Shown one piece after another: positions 25,408-34,449 of a stretch of DNA of 64,000 nucleotides. A program made the translations under genes and the position numbers. Below the pieces are notes generated by a model, which did no database searches, had not been told where the DNA came from, and was given only the letters and a program-made list of their open reading frames with translations. The stretch lies in contig JACJYC010000004.1 of NCBI GenBank assembly GCA_020636325.1, positions 62,001 to 126,000 on the forward strand. Direction: 5' to 3'. Within the stretch, counting starts at the first letter, position 1, and every line of letters starts with the position of its first letter. This stretch comes from Lewinellaceae bacterium. Lineage in GTDB: Bacteria; Bacteroidota; Bacteroidia; Chitinophagales; Saprospiraceae.

Positions 25408-27252
25408 ATGAAGGTTATTGACGTTATTCTCGATGGTGTAGTAAATGGAGTGAAATCCCTTTACGGCTTTGAAACCGAACCCGGACAGGTCACCTGGAAC
25501 CTGACGCGCAAGGACTTCGAAGGCGATTATACCATTGTGGTTTTCCCGTATACCAAGGTTGCCAGGAAAAAACCGGAAGACATCGGCCGGGAACTCGGTG
25601 ATTTCCTGCTCGGCGAAATCCCGGCAGTTGCGCGTTTTAATGTCGTGAACGGCTTCCTGAACCTCGTCATCAGCGACCGGTTCTGGGTGGATTTCATCCA
25701 GGAAGCCTACGCTGACGATCATTTCGGCAGACAACCGTCCAACGGTAAAAAGGTGTTGGTGGAATTTTGCTCGCCGAACACCAATAAGCCGCTTCACCTG
25801 GGCCATATCCGGAATATTTTGCTGGGATGGTCGTCCTACAAGATCCTGCAGGCCGCCGGCTACGAGGTGGTTCGCATCCAGATCATCAACGACCGGGGGA
25901 TTGCCATTTGCAAGAGCATGCTGGCGTGGCAGAAGTATGCCGGCGGCGCTACGCCCGGTTCGACCGGCAAAAAGGGCGATCACTTCGTCGGGGAATACTA
26001 CGTGCTGTTCGAAAAGCAATTCCAGGAGGAATACAAGGCCTGGCAGCAGTCCGAAAAAGGTATCGGCATCCTGGCGGATAAGAAAAAACCGGAGCAGACC
26101 GGCGAAGAATTCTTCAAAGCCTACAAAAACCAGTATTTCAACGAATTCAGCGCCCTCGGCGCCCAGGCCAAAGACATGCTGCGCCGCTGGGAAGCCGGCG
26201 ATCCGGATACGATTGCCCTGTGGAAGCAGATGAACGGTTGGGTCTATGAAGGCTTTGAACAGACCTACGCCGCATTGGGGGTCGCTTTCGATAAGCTGTA
26301 CTACGAATCCGAAACCTACCTCCTGGGCAAGGATATGGTGCAGAAGGGGTTGGATGCAAACGTGTTCTACCGCAAGGAAGACGGCTCCGTATGGGCCGAC
26401 CTGGAGGATGCCGGTCTGGACAAAAAAGCCATTCTGCGGAGCGACGGAACCTCCCTGTACGTCACCCAGGACCTGGGTACCGCCCACCAGCGCTATCTCG
26501 ACCACGGCGCCGATAAAATGATCTATGTGGTGGCCGATGAACAGAATTACCACTTCCAGGTCCTGTTCGAATTGATCAAACGCCTGGGTGAGCCCTACGC
26601 CGGCGGCTTGTTCCACCTCTCCTACGGCATGGTGGACCTGACCACCGGCAAAATGAAATCAAGGGAAGGCACTGTGGTGGACGCCGACGACCTGATCGCA
26701 GAGGTGATCGCCGACGCCAGGGACAGCTCCCAGGAAAGGGAACGGACAGCCAACCTCACGGCCGAAGAACAGGAAGAGATCATCCGCAATATCGGATTGT
26801 CCGCCCTGAAATTCTATATCACCAAGGTCCATCCCAAAAAACGGATGACCTTTGACCCCAAGGAATCGGTCGACCTGCAAGGGCAAACCGGTCCCTATAT
26901 ACAGAACGCATTCGTCCGGATCCGGTCGGTTATCCGGAACGCGCCGGCTTTCCCGGCCGACGCCTGCAGGGAATATGCCGACCTGAACCCCGAGGAGAAG
27001 GACCTGGTCAACGCCGTGTACAGTTTTCCGGGATTGATCCTGGAAGCGGCGGAGAACTATGATCCTTCCACCATCGCGAACTTTTGTTACAGCCTGGCCA
27101 AATCGTTCCATAAATTTTACCACGACCATTCTATCCTGAATGCCGACACCGAAGCCGCCAAATCATTTCGTCTGGTGCTGAGCACCGTCGTCAGCAAGGT
27201 GTTGAAAACAGGGATGGACCTTTTGGGCATTGATATGCCGGAATACATGTAA
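25408..27252 (+). CDS. argS: Arginine--tRNA ligase
   Basis: 614 residues. A class I synthetase that charges tRNA-Arg. The N-terminal Add1 domain (1-115) recognises the tRNA D-loop. The HIGH motif is NTNKPLHLGHIRN. The KMSKS counterpart is GKMKSREGTVVDADD, the variant normal for Bacteroidota. The C-terminal helical anticodon domain ends LLGIDMPEYM, the usual ArgRS terminus. It is followed by glnS after only 11 bp, so both are likely one transcript. Confidence 0.97.
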   Translation: MKVIDVILDGVVNGVKSLYGFETEPGQVTWNLTRKDFEGDYTIVVFPYTKVARKKPEDIGRELGDFLLGEIPAVARFNVVNGFLNLVISDRFWVDFIQEAYADDHFGRQPSNGKKVLVEFCSPNTNKPLHLGHIRNILLGWSSYKILQAAGYEVVRIQIINDRGIAICKSMLAWQKYAGGATPGSTGKKGDHFVGEYYVLFEKQFQEEYKAWQQSEKGIGILADKKKPEQTGEEFFKAYKNQYFNEFSALGAQAKDMLRRWEAGDPDTIALWKQMNGWVYEGFEQTYAALGVAFDKLYYESETYLLGKDMVQKGLDANVFYRKEDGSVWADLEDAGLDKKAILRSDGTSLYVTQDLGTAHQRYLDHGADKMIYVVADEQNYHFQVLFELIKRLGEPYAGGLFHLSYGMVDLTTGKMKSREGTVVDADDLIAEVIADARDSSQERERTANLTAEEQEEIIRNIGLSALKFYITKVHPKKRMTFDPKESVDLQGQTGPYIQNAFVRIRSVIRNAPAFPADACREYADLNPEEKDLVNAVYSFPGLILEAAENYDPSTIANFCYSLAKSFHKFYHDHSILNADTEAAKSFRLVLSTVVSKVLKTGMDLLGIDMPEYM

Positions 27253-27263
27253 ACCAGTCAATT

Positions 27264-28937
27264 ATGAGCGAAGAAAGCAAAGAATCCCTGAATTTTATCG
27301 AGGAATTCATCGAAGAGGACATCAGGAACGGAAAACACGCCGGCAGGGTACACACGCGCTTCCCGCCGGAACCCAACGGTTATCTCCACATCGGACACGC
27401 CAAGGCCATCGTGCTGAATTTTGAGATCGCCAAAAAATACGGCGGCCTGACCAACCTTCGCCTGGACGATACCAACCCCACCACGGAGAAGACCGACTAT
27501 GTAGAAAACATCAAGAACGATATCCGCTGGCTCGGGTACCAATGGCACGATACGGAGTATTACGCTTCCGATTATTTCGGGCAGTTGTACGAATACGCCC
27601 TCCTGCTCATCCGCAAAGGCCTGGCCTACGTAGACGACTCCACGCCCGAGGAGATCGCCGCCATGAAGGGCAGCACCGACAAACCGGGGACCAACAGCCC
27701 GTACCGGGAACGGAGCATCGAGGAGAACCTGCGCCTGTTCGAAGGGATGAAAAACAGCGAATTCCCGGACGGCTCAAGGGTCCTGCGGGCCAAAGTCGAT
27801 ATGAGCCATCCGAACATGCATATGCGCGATCCCATCATGTATCGCATCAAGCATGAACACCACCACCGGACGGGCGACGACTGGTGCATTTACCCGATGT
27901 ACGACTTCGCCCACGGTCAGTCGGACTCGATCGAAGGGATCACCCACTCGCTTTGTTCGCTGGAGTTTATCCACCACCGGCCGTTGTACGACTGGTTTAT
28001 CCAGAACCTGGAGATCTTCCCGTCCCGGCAGATCGAATTCGCCCGGATGAACGTCACCTACATGATCACGTCCAAGCGCAAATTGCTCAAACTGGTTGAG
28101 GACAACTTCGTCACCGGCTGGGACGACCCCCGCATGCCGACCATTGCGGGCATGCGCCGCAGGGGCTTTCCGCCGGCCGCCATCCGGGAGTTCTGCAACC
28201 GGGCCGGCATTGCCAAACGGGACAACCTGATCGGGATCGAATTGCTGGAATTCTGCGTCCGGGAGGAGCTCAACCGGACCACCAACCGGGTGATGGCCGT
28301 GCTGGACCCCGTGAAACTGGTGATCACCAATTATCCGGAAGGGCAGGTGGAATACCTCGAAACGGAAAACAACCCGGAAGACGAAAAGGCCGGCGTACGG
28401 ACCCTGCCGTTTTCCCGGGAGCTGTATATCGAAAGGGACGATTTCATGGAAGATCCGCCCAAAAAATACTTCCGGTTGGCGCCGGGGCAGGATGTGCGGT
28501 TAAAAAGCGCCTATATCCTGCACTGCGAGAAGGCGGTGAAAGATCCGGCCTCCGGAGAAATCACCGCAATTCACTGTACCTATTACCCGGACAGCCGCAG
28601 CGGAGCCGATACGTCGGGCGTCAAAGCGAAAGGCACCATCCACTGGGTTTCGGTAGCGCATGCCAAAGAAGCGGAGGTGCGCATGTACGACCGGCTGTTC
28701 ACCGATCCGGAACCGGCGAGCCATGAAGACAAGGATTTTCTGGAATTTTTCAATCCGGAATCCCTGAACGTGATCACAGCCTACGTAGAGCCGAGCCTGG
28801 CCGACGCACAGGGCGGCGAGCAGTTCCAATTCATCAGAAAAGGCTATTTCTGCGCGGATCCGGATACCTCGGCGGACAAGCCGGTATTCAACCTGACGGT
28901 TGGCTTGAAGGATTCTTTTGCTAAGAAGTTGGGGTGA
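27264..28937 (+). CDS. glnS: Glutamine--tRNA ligase
   Basis: 557 residues. It charges tRNA-Gln directly. The HIGH motif is FPPEPNGYLHIGHAKAI. The GlnRS insertion KVDMSHPNMHMRDPIMYRI is present. The KMSKS counterpart reads MITSKRKLLKLV, with Thr where most GlnRS have Met (MSKRK). The C-terminal beta-barrel anticodon domains are complete. A GatC gene lies elsewhere (36184); since glnS exists, GatCAB probably makes Asn-tRNA or serves a residual pathway. Co-transcribed with argS; it ends at a large hairpin. Confidence 0.97.
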   Translation: MSEESKESLNFIEEFIEEDIRNGKHAGRVHTRFPPEPNGYLHIGHAKAIVLNFEIAKKYGGLTNLRLDDTNPTTEKTDYVENIKNDIRWLGYQWHDTEYYASDYFGQLYEYALLLIRKGLAYVDDSTPEEIAAMKGSTDKPGTNSPYRERSIEENLRLFEGMKNSEFPDGSRVLRAKVDMSHPNMHMRDPIMYRIKHEHHHRTGDDWCIYPMYDFAHGQSDSIEGITHSLCSLEFIHHRPLYDWFIQNLEIFPSRQIEFARMNVTYMITSKRKLLKLVEDNFVTGWDDPRMPTIAGMRRRGFPPAAIREFCNRAGIAKRDNLIGIELLEFCVREELNRTTNRVMAVLDPVKLVITNYPEGQVEYLETENNPEDEKAGVRTLPFSRELYIERDDFMEDPPKKYFRLAPGQDVRLKSAYILHCEKAVKDPASGEITAIHCTYYPDSRSGADTSGVKAKGTIHWVSVAHAKEAEVRMYDRLFTDPEPASHEDKDFLEFFNPESLNVITAYVEPSLADAQGGEQFQFIRKGYFCADPDTSADKPVFNLTVGLKDSFAKKLG

Positions 28938-28939
28938 TT

Positions 28940-29020
28940 AGTCGTAAGTTGTAAGTTGTAAGTCGTAAGTAATTACGGAAAAGCTTACGACTTACAACTT
29001 ACGACTTACAACTTACGACT
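28940..29020. terminator. Bidirectional hairpin between convergent genes, built of repeat units
   Basis: The 5' arm (28940-28969) is made of GTAAGTT/GTAAGTC units. The 3' arm (28984-29020) is their reverse complement with one extra unit, giving a stem of about 30 bp around a 14-base loop. It sits between the glnS stop and the stop of the leftward gene at 29028. It could end transcription from both sides and is built from the same kind of short units as the other gene-end arrays. Confidence 0.7.
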
Positions 29021-29027
29021 GACTGAA

Positions 29028-29663
29028 TTATTGATCAGCTTTCGGCACAACCGAGGTCAGGTCAACCCGGACGCCATCCTGATAGGCGACTACCCAGGCG
29101 TCTTTCAAGCCGATCTTTTTCATGTGTTTCATCAGGTCTTTGGCCTGGCCGTAGTCGCGGAAGTAACCCACCATGACTTTCTGCATGCCGTCGGCGGCTT
29201 CAAAGGTGATGCTTTCGGACGTATCCAGGTTTTCGGGGATATAGGTCTTCTCGTAGGCGCCGATCTGGACCTTGAAGACGATGCCGTTCATGTCCTCGCC
29301 CATGTCGTTGCCTTTGGAGGCAAAGGTGTCATTTTCGTCGGACAGGCGCTGGATCTGGTTCTGCGCTTCCAGGAGCCGGTTATTGAGCTGGATATTGTCG
29401 GCTTCCAATTGGGAAACGCGGCTTTCCTGCTGGGCTTTCTCCGATTCCAGGAAATTCAGCTGCTGCTGGTAATCATCCGCCTGTTGCTTGTATTTTTCTA
29501 CATCCAGGGTCAGATCTTTCAGCGCTTCCGGATTTTTCTTGTAATCCTTCAGCTGTTTTTTCCAGTACTTCTTCTCTTCTTTCGTCAGTTTGGCATCCTG
29601 GGCTTGTACTTGACCGCTGATCAGAAACAGGGCGGCCAACGATAAGATGGTAAGCATTCTCAT
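29028..29663 (-). CDS. Secreted coiled-coil protein with SPOR-like C-terminal domain
   Basis: 211 residues from ATG 29663, which opens a signal peptide ending VQAQD; the longer frame to 29834 is unlikely. Residues about 25-125 are a charged coiled coil (KEEKKYWKKQLKDYKKN, then a heptad-rich EADNIQLNNRLLEAQNQIQR). The last 75 residues (FKVQIGAYEKTY...KVMVGYFRDYGQAKDLMKHM...DAWVVAYQDGVRV) follow the SPOR pattern, a domain that binds denuded peptidoglycan. A periplasmic wall-binding role, perhaps in division or gliding, is inferred. It converges with glnS. Confidence 0.8.
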   Translation of the reverse strand: MRMLTILSLAALFLISGQVQAQDAKLTKEEKKYWKKQLKDYKKNPEALKDLTLDVEKYKQQADDYQQQLNFLESEKAQQESRVSQLEADNIQLNNRLLEAQNQIQRLSDENDTFASKGNDMGEDMNGIVFKVQIGAYEKTYIPENLDTSESITFEAADGMQKVMVGYFRDYGQAKDLMKHMKKIGLKDAWVVAYQDGVRVDLTSVVPKADQ

Positions 29664-29856
29664 GGTGAAAAAAGTTTTGTTTTGGTATGAAGATAGCATT
29701 TCCTCCTTAAGGGTGCTTAAGTTCCAGGGAAATGGAAGATCCGAGACTAATGTTGCGAAGCGTGGAATAGTACAGTTGCTGCTGATTACGTTTCTAACAA
29801 ACGCAAATTTCAACATTTTTCGTATTTGTTGCAATTTCTTTTGAAAAAATCTGGGA

Positions 29857-30465
29857 TCAGACCAAATCCAATGGGTCGTTGTTTCCGGTTTTATCCGACC
29901 ATTTGTTTAACTTAGGCTGGATGAACCATACGCCGATGAATTGGAACCAGATCAACACAAACTCGCCGATGAAATCCCCGAAGGCGACATTCCGCTTTAG
30001 TTCAACCGCCTTAATGGTCTTTGCCGCGATATACATGCAATAGAAGATGCAAAAAACGGCGAACAGATGGACCAGCATGAGCGGAAATATGGCGAACAGC
30101 GTATCAGGCCCCGGGGGCGGAAAAAAGGGAAACCTGCCGGAGGTAAAAAGCCAGAAGATTAAACCTATGCCAATGGTGAGATAAGCAAGCGGAAACCCCC
30201 AAAACCAGTTAAAGGTCCTGTAATTGATCCGGACGTCCGCCGGGACCCGATGTTTCAACCCCATGACCATGGCCCTCAGCCAGCCGAACATCAGCAGGGC
30301 TGAAAACAGACTCACCCCCAAACTTGCAGGGATCATGAAGGAAATGAACAGGAACGGATCGCGGGAGCTGACCAAAAGCGGGACAGCGACCACCGGGATC
30401 AACACCGGGATCAGGAAAAATGCGCAAAACAATTGCCAATGTTTGGCTTTTAGGAACAACTGCAT
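29857..30465 (-). CDS. Multi-pass membrane protein of unknown function
   Basis: 202 residues from ATG 30465 (MQLFLKAKHWQLFCAFFLIP); the extra upstream frame reads through a minisatellite. About five hydrophobic helices occur at 12-35, 43-65, 90-112, 120-150 and 170-190, with FFLIPVLIPVVAVPLL, NWFWGFPLAYLTIGIGLIFW and FVLIWFQFIGVWFIQPKLN. The C-terminal GVWFIQPKLNK tail recurs in small Bacteroidota membrane proteins of no known role. It lies downstream of the TIR-TPR-SDR gene, separated by the repeat at 30504-30557, so co-transcription is possible but uncertain. Confidence 0.72.
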   Translation of the reverse strand: MQLFLKAKHWQLFCAFFLIPVLIPVVAVPLLVSSRDPFLFISFMIPASLGVSLFSALLMFGWLRAMVMGLKHRVPADVRINYRTFNWFWGFPLAYLTIGIGLIFWLFTSGRFPFFPPPGPDTLFAIFPLMLVHLFAVFCIFYCMYIAAKTIKAVELKRNVAFGDFIGEFVLIWFQFIGVWFIQPKLNKWSDKTGNNDPLDLV

Positions 30466-30503
30466 GGGTTTTTCTACAAATATCGCAATATTTCCTGACA
30501 ATC

Positions 30504-30557
30504 CCCCTCTCACCCTCTCACCCTCTCTCACCCCCTCACCCTCTCACCCTCTCTCAC
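30504..30557 (-). repeat. GA-rich minisatellite after the TIR-TPR-SDR stop
   Basis: On the minus strand: repeated GAGAGGGTGAGAGGG units directly following the stop codon at 30554. It is the same unit type as the arrays after + strand genes at 36477, 40453, 45522 and 47693. Confidence 0.88.
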
Positions 30558-33097
30558 CTCCCCGACCGGTTGATCACCAGATTGCTGGCCTGCTGCGTAC
30601 CGAGCATATAAATATCCTGAATATTGACATGCGGCGGCCTGGTAGCCATGAACAGGATCGCTTCCGCGACATCCTCGGCTTTCAGCGGTTGGAAATCCTC
30701 GTAGATCTTGGCCCGTTCGGCATCGCCGTCGAAGCGGACGAGCGCGAATTCGGTGTCTTCCACATGGCCGGGGTTCACCATGCCCACGCGGATATTGTGG
30801 GCATGCAGGTCGAGCCGCATCCCTTCCGTAAGGGCATTGACGGCCGATTTGGTGGCGCAATACACATTGCCTTTGGGGTAGACTTCCTTACCGGCGGAAG
30901 AACCGATATTGATCACCATGCCCTCCCGGCGGGCGATCATGCCCGGCGCAACGGCCCTGGTGACGTACAGCAAGCCTTTGAGGTTGGTATCGATCATTTC
31001 CTCCCAGTGGTCGAGGTGGCCTTCCTGGATGGGATCCAGGCCTTTGGCTTTGCCGGCGTTATTGACCAGGATGTCGATACCCGTCCATTCCGCGGGCAAT
31101 TGCCCGATGGCATCCTCTACCGCTTTTTGGTCGCGAACGTCGAAAGCGAGGGTGAGTACCTGAGCGGACAGCTCGGATTCCAGCGCCGATTTGAGCTCTT
31201 CCAGCCGGTCTTCGCGGCGGCCGGTCAGGATGAGGCGATAACCTTCCCCGGCAAAAGCCCGGGCTGTGGCATATCCGATGCCGGAGGTTGCGCCGGTGAT
31301 GAGCGCGACCTTGCCTTCGCCCTTGAGGGTCGGCTGGTTCCTGGCTTCTTCCTCTTCGCGTACCCGGATCAGTTCTTCCAGTCTGGCCAGGTTTTCCTTC
31401 AGCGCGCTGATGGTATCGTGCTGCAATCCGGAAGCTTTATTGGGGTCGAAGGAAAAAGCCAGGTCGTTCTCCGGCGTTTTCATTTCCGGATTGACCCTGG
31501 CCGCCTCAACGTACGATTCGAATGCCGCTGCCCGGTCGCCGCGCTTGTGATAAATGAGGGCGAGGTCGTAATGGGCAAATTCGTGGTCGGGGTCCAGGCT
31601 GACGGTTTTGCGGAAGTAGGATTCCGCCTGGTTCGGATCACTCATGGCTTCGTTCAGGATCAGGCCGATCTGGTAATAGGCGTCCACGTTGCCGCGATTG
31701 CGCTTGACCGCTTCCTGAAAATCTTTGAGGGCGCCGCTGATGTCGCCCATGAAGTGGCCTTTTACCAGCCCGAGCCGGTAGAAAATATCCGGGAACTGCG
31801 GGTTCATGGAAGCCACCTTCCGGTAATCTTCCAGGGCCTGGTTGTGGTCGCCGGCGGTCTCGGCCAGTTCTCCGCGCAGGAAAAGGCCTTCGACGTGGGT
31901 CGGGTGCAGCGCAAGCAGGTTATTGAGCACGTTCATCGCGTTTTCGTGGTCTTCCCGCGATTTGACCAGCAGTACGGCCCGGCGGTAAAGCATGGCCGCA
32001 TTATCGGGGTATTGTTCCAGGCCTTGTTCCAGGATGTCGATCGCATCTTCCGGATCGGCATGCAGCGCTTTTTCCAATATGCTTTCCGGCGTGATTTCGC
32101 TTTGCGGCGGGTGATATCCGGCGCCGTTCATTGCGATCGGTTCCGGGATGGTTTCTTCTTCGTAGGCAGGGGGTTCCGGGATTTCTTCCTGTTCCGGAAG
32201 CGGTTCGTTCATTTGGTGCGAACCCGGAATTTCTTCTTCATCCGGAGAACCGGCGTCTTCGGTTTCTTCTTCCGCTCCGATCACCGGTTCATCGGCTATT
32301 TCATCCTCAGGATCGACCGGCGTTTCCATTTCCTCTTCCGCTTCCTCGGGGTGGAGCAGGGGTTCATGGACGTCTTCCACGGTGGGTTCCTCCGCGACGA
32401 AAACCTCGCTGGACTCTTCTTCCGGTTCTTCGGCTTCTTCCGGTTCGTGACCGACGGGTTGAACGGCGGTTGCCCGCGGTGCGCCGGCGGATTTCCTTTT
32501 TGCGCGGAAGGTTTCCCAGTTGGGCATGATATTGAGGAAGCGGAATACCTGGAGGTAGTCTTCATTTTCCAGGTTTTCGAACAGGGCGTAATTCAGGCTG
32601 CGCAGTTGCCGGAGGTATTCGCTGATCTCGCTGGAAATTTCCCGGACCACGCGCAGTTGTTCCTGGAGCGCTTCTTCGCTTTTGCCGGTCTGTTCGCGTT
32701 TTTGCCGGCGCAGGTCGAGGTAAAGGTCCTGCCAGTGGTTGATATATTGGATGATATCGCTGATCCTTTCAAAATGGGTCGGCACGGCGATGTCTTCCCC
32801 GAGTTCATTCCTGCGGGTGCCTTCTGCGATGATGGGCATGATGTCTTCGCGCCTTTCCTGCAGGAAGGAGAGCATACCCTCCATGCAATTGGCGGAATGG
32901 AGGAAGTTGTCGGTGATCAGTAAAAGGATAGGGCCAGGTTTTTCGGTCAATTGTTCGGAAAGCAACGGTGCATCTCCTGATTTTGCGCCTTTGGCATGGG
33001 CTACGGTGATACCGCCCAGTTCAAGTTCGTTTTGGATTTGTTGAGCCAACGGCTCGTTTTGATCGGCGTAAGCCAGTACGATGTTTTTTGAACTCAT
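30554..33097 (-). CDS. TIR-like + acidic linker + TPR + short-chain dehydrogenase fusion protein
   Basis: 847 residues, no signal peptide. Residues 1-130 resemble a TIR domain: strand NIVLAYADQNEPLA, GGITVAH, ILLLITDNFLHSANCMEG. Glu73 in SANCME sits where TIR NADases carry their catalytic Glu (S.WC..E). Residues 130-215 are helical; 215-340 is a very acidic Pro/Glu-rich linker. Residues about 345-540 hold about six TPR units (HPTHVEGLFLRGELAETAGD, DAYYQIGLILNEAMSDPNQA). After a short coiled coil, residues 595-847 form a complete classical SDR: TGATSGIG cofactor loop (601-608), NNAG (679-682), catalytic Ser733, Tyr746 and Lys750 in YCATK. Both ends concern NAD(P). The combination is unfamiliar to me. 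It is next to a TlpA-like gene, with a 14-bp gap. Confidence 0.88.
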   Translation of the reverse strand: MSSKNIVLAYADQNEPLAQQIQNELELGGITVAHAKGAKSGDAPLLSEQLTEKPGPILLLITDNFLHSANCMEGMLSFLQERREDIMPIIAEGTRRNELGEDIAVPTHFERISDIIQYINHWQDLYLDLRRQKREQTGKSEEALQEQLRVVREISSEISEYLRQLRSLNYALFENLENEDYLQVFRFLNIMPNWETFRAKRKSAGAPRATAVQPVGHEPEEAEEPEEESSEVFVAEEPTVEDVHEPLLHPEEAEEEMETPVDPEDEIADEPVIGAEEETEDAGSPDEEEIPGSHQMNEPLPEQEEIPEPPAYEEETIPEPIAMNGAGYHPPQSEITPESILEKALHADPEDAIDILEQGLEQYPDNAAMLYRRAVLLVKSREDHENAMNVLNNLLALHPTHVEGLFLRGELAETAGDHNQALEDYRKVASMNPQFPDIFYRLGLVKGHFMGDISGALKDFQEAVKRNRGNVDAYYQIGLILNEAMSDPNQAESYFRKTVSLDPDHEFAHYDLALIYHKRGDRAAAFESYVEAARVNPEMKTPENDLAFSFDPNKASGLQHDTISALKENLARLEELIRVREEEEARNQPTLKGEGKVALITGATSGIGYATARAFAGEGYRLILTGRREDRLEELKSALESELSAQVLTLAFDVRDQKAVEDAIGQLPAEWTGIDILVNNAGKAKGLDPIQEGHLDHWEEMIDTNLKGLLYVTRAVAPGMIARREGMVINIGSSAGKEVYPKGNVYCATKSAVNALTEGMRLDLHAHNIRVGMVNPGHVEDTEFALVRFDGDAERAKIYEDFQPLKAEDVAEAILFMATRPPHVNIQDIYMLGTQQASNLVINRSGR

Positions 33098-33111
33098 TGT
33101 TGAAATTGGAT

Positions 33112-34449
33112 TTATTGGGTAGTTTGTTCGCCGGTCAATTGCTCGATGGTCTTTTGAAAGCCGGCTTTGAAAGATTCGTATTCCTTGGTGGCAGGGCCTG
33201 AAAAGCCCGTATGGATCCGTCGTACGCGGTTGTTTCGGTCTACAAAGATCAGGGTGGGGTAGGACATGACCCGGTCGAGCATGGGCAGGCGGGCGGCGGC
33301 ATCCCCGTTGTTGTAATTGCCCGCCAGCAGAACCTCATAAGGTAACGCCATCTTTTCCCGGAAAGTGCGGATGGCAGCCATGGACCTGGATTCGTCGTCG
33401 TAGCGTTCGAAGGACAGGCCGATAACGGCCAGGTCCTGGTCGGGATGCGCATCGAGGTATTCTTTCAGGAAATGGGTCTCATCCCGGCAATTGGGGCACC
33501 AGGTACCCATGATCTGCACCAGTTTGACCTTGCCCTGATAGGCGGGGTCGGACAGGGACACCATTTTGCCGTCCGGATTCGGGAAGGAAAAATTAAAGTC
33601 CGTTACGCCCGGCATCAAATGGGTCAGGGAATCGGGATTGCTGAGCGCGAATTCCGAATTGCGCCTGGCTTCCCAAACGGACCTGAAGTGGGAGCCGGAC
33701 CGGAAAGAGCCGATCATCGAACCGTCGTTCAGGATCTTGCCTTCGAAGAGAAAGGCGTGCGCACCGTCAAAAGTGGAGAGGTAGATCTTGTCGGCCTGTA
33801 TGGTCCCTTCCAGGTAGCGGTAGTCGCCGGTTTCGGTCAGGAAGGTGCCGGAGAGCCGGTTGCCGGATTGGGTGAATTCCCCGACGGCTTTGTAGGGGTC
33901 TTCGTCCTCAGGTTCGAAGGTGGTTTCCCAGCGGCCGCTGATGTCCGCGACGGGCTCTTTTTTCAGGGTGGAGAACCGGTAATCCTTTCCGAAATAGGCT
34001 ACGAACGGGATGGAATAGTTCTCCCGGTAATTGACGACCCAAAGGCCTTCCATGATATTGCTTTCGACGATGGCGCTGATATAGGAATCGAAAACCGGAA
34101 AGCGGATGAGGATGGTGTCCTTTGCGGTGCGGATATCCCGGCCGAAGGTGATGTCGTCGACCCGGATCCGTTCTTCTCCGTTGATGATGTCCAGGTGGAA
34201 GTCCGTTTCACTGTCATAGACGACTTCAAAGAGGAACGGCAATTCCCCTTCGGTGACCTCTTCAAACTCGTAATTGACCTTTTCCGGGAGCGGTTCGCCC
34301 TTGGGATTCGGGGTGATCGGTTTCGGATCGAGCTTGAGCACTGCACGCCAGGGGCCAGGCGCCAGCCCCGTGTAAGGATGCGGCATGACAAAACAGCCTG
34401 CAAGGGTTGCGAGGGCTGCCAGCATTGAAAACAAAAACAGTTTTTTCAT
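33112..34449 (-). CDS. TlpA-like thiol-disulfide lipoprotein
   Basis: 445 residues with a lipobox (TLAGC, Cys about 19). Residues 30-270 are an N-terminal beta-rich domain of the DUF4369-like type often found before redoxin domains. Residues 285-440 are a thioredoxin/AhpC-TSA fold: KLVQIMGTWCPNCRDETHFLKEY carries the redox CxxC (WCPNC), then DLAVIGLSFERYDD and SYPTLIFVDRNNRVRRIHTGFSGP with the cis-Pro. It should act on the periplasmic side as a disulfide reductase. Its ATG overlaps the stop of the 34446-35000 gene and it ends 14 bp before the TIR-TPR-SDR gene, so the three form an operon. Confidence 0.92.
   Translation of the reverse strand: MKKLFLFSMLAALATLAGCFVMPHPYTGLAPGPWRAVLKLDPKPITPNPKGEPLPEKVNYEFEEVTEGELPFLFEVVYDSETDFHLDIINGEERIRVDDITFGRDIRTAKDTILIRFPVFDSYISAIVESNIMEGLWVVNYRENYSIPFVAYFGKDYRFSTLKKEPVADISGRWETTFEPEDEDPYKAVGEFTQSGNRLSGTFLTETGDYRYLEGTIQADKIYLSTFDGAHAFLFEGKILNDGSMIGSFRSGSHFRSVWEARRNSEFALSNPDSLTHLMPGVTDFNFSFPNPDGKMVSLSDPAYQGKVKLVQIMGTWCPNCRDETHFLKEYLDAHPDQDLAVIGLSFERYDDESRSMAAIRTFREKMALPYEVLLAGNYNNGDAAARLPMLDRVMSYPTLIFVDRNNRVRRIHTGFSGPATKEYESFKAGFQKTIEQLTGEQTTQ

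Noticed and set aside
25267..26616. 449-residue frame on the - strand
   Set aside because: Antisense to argS; its repeated GSIGWIGSIG-type tail comes from the minisatellite.
30224..32923. 899-residue open frame on the + strand
   Set aside because: Antisense to the TIR-TPR-SDR gene; no motifs and a Phe/Arg/Gly-rich composition typical of a shadow frame.
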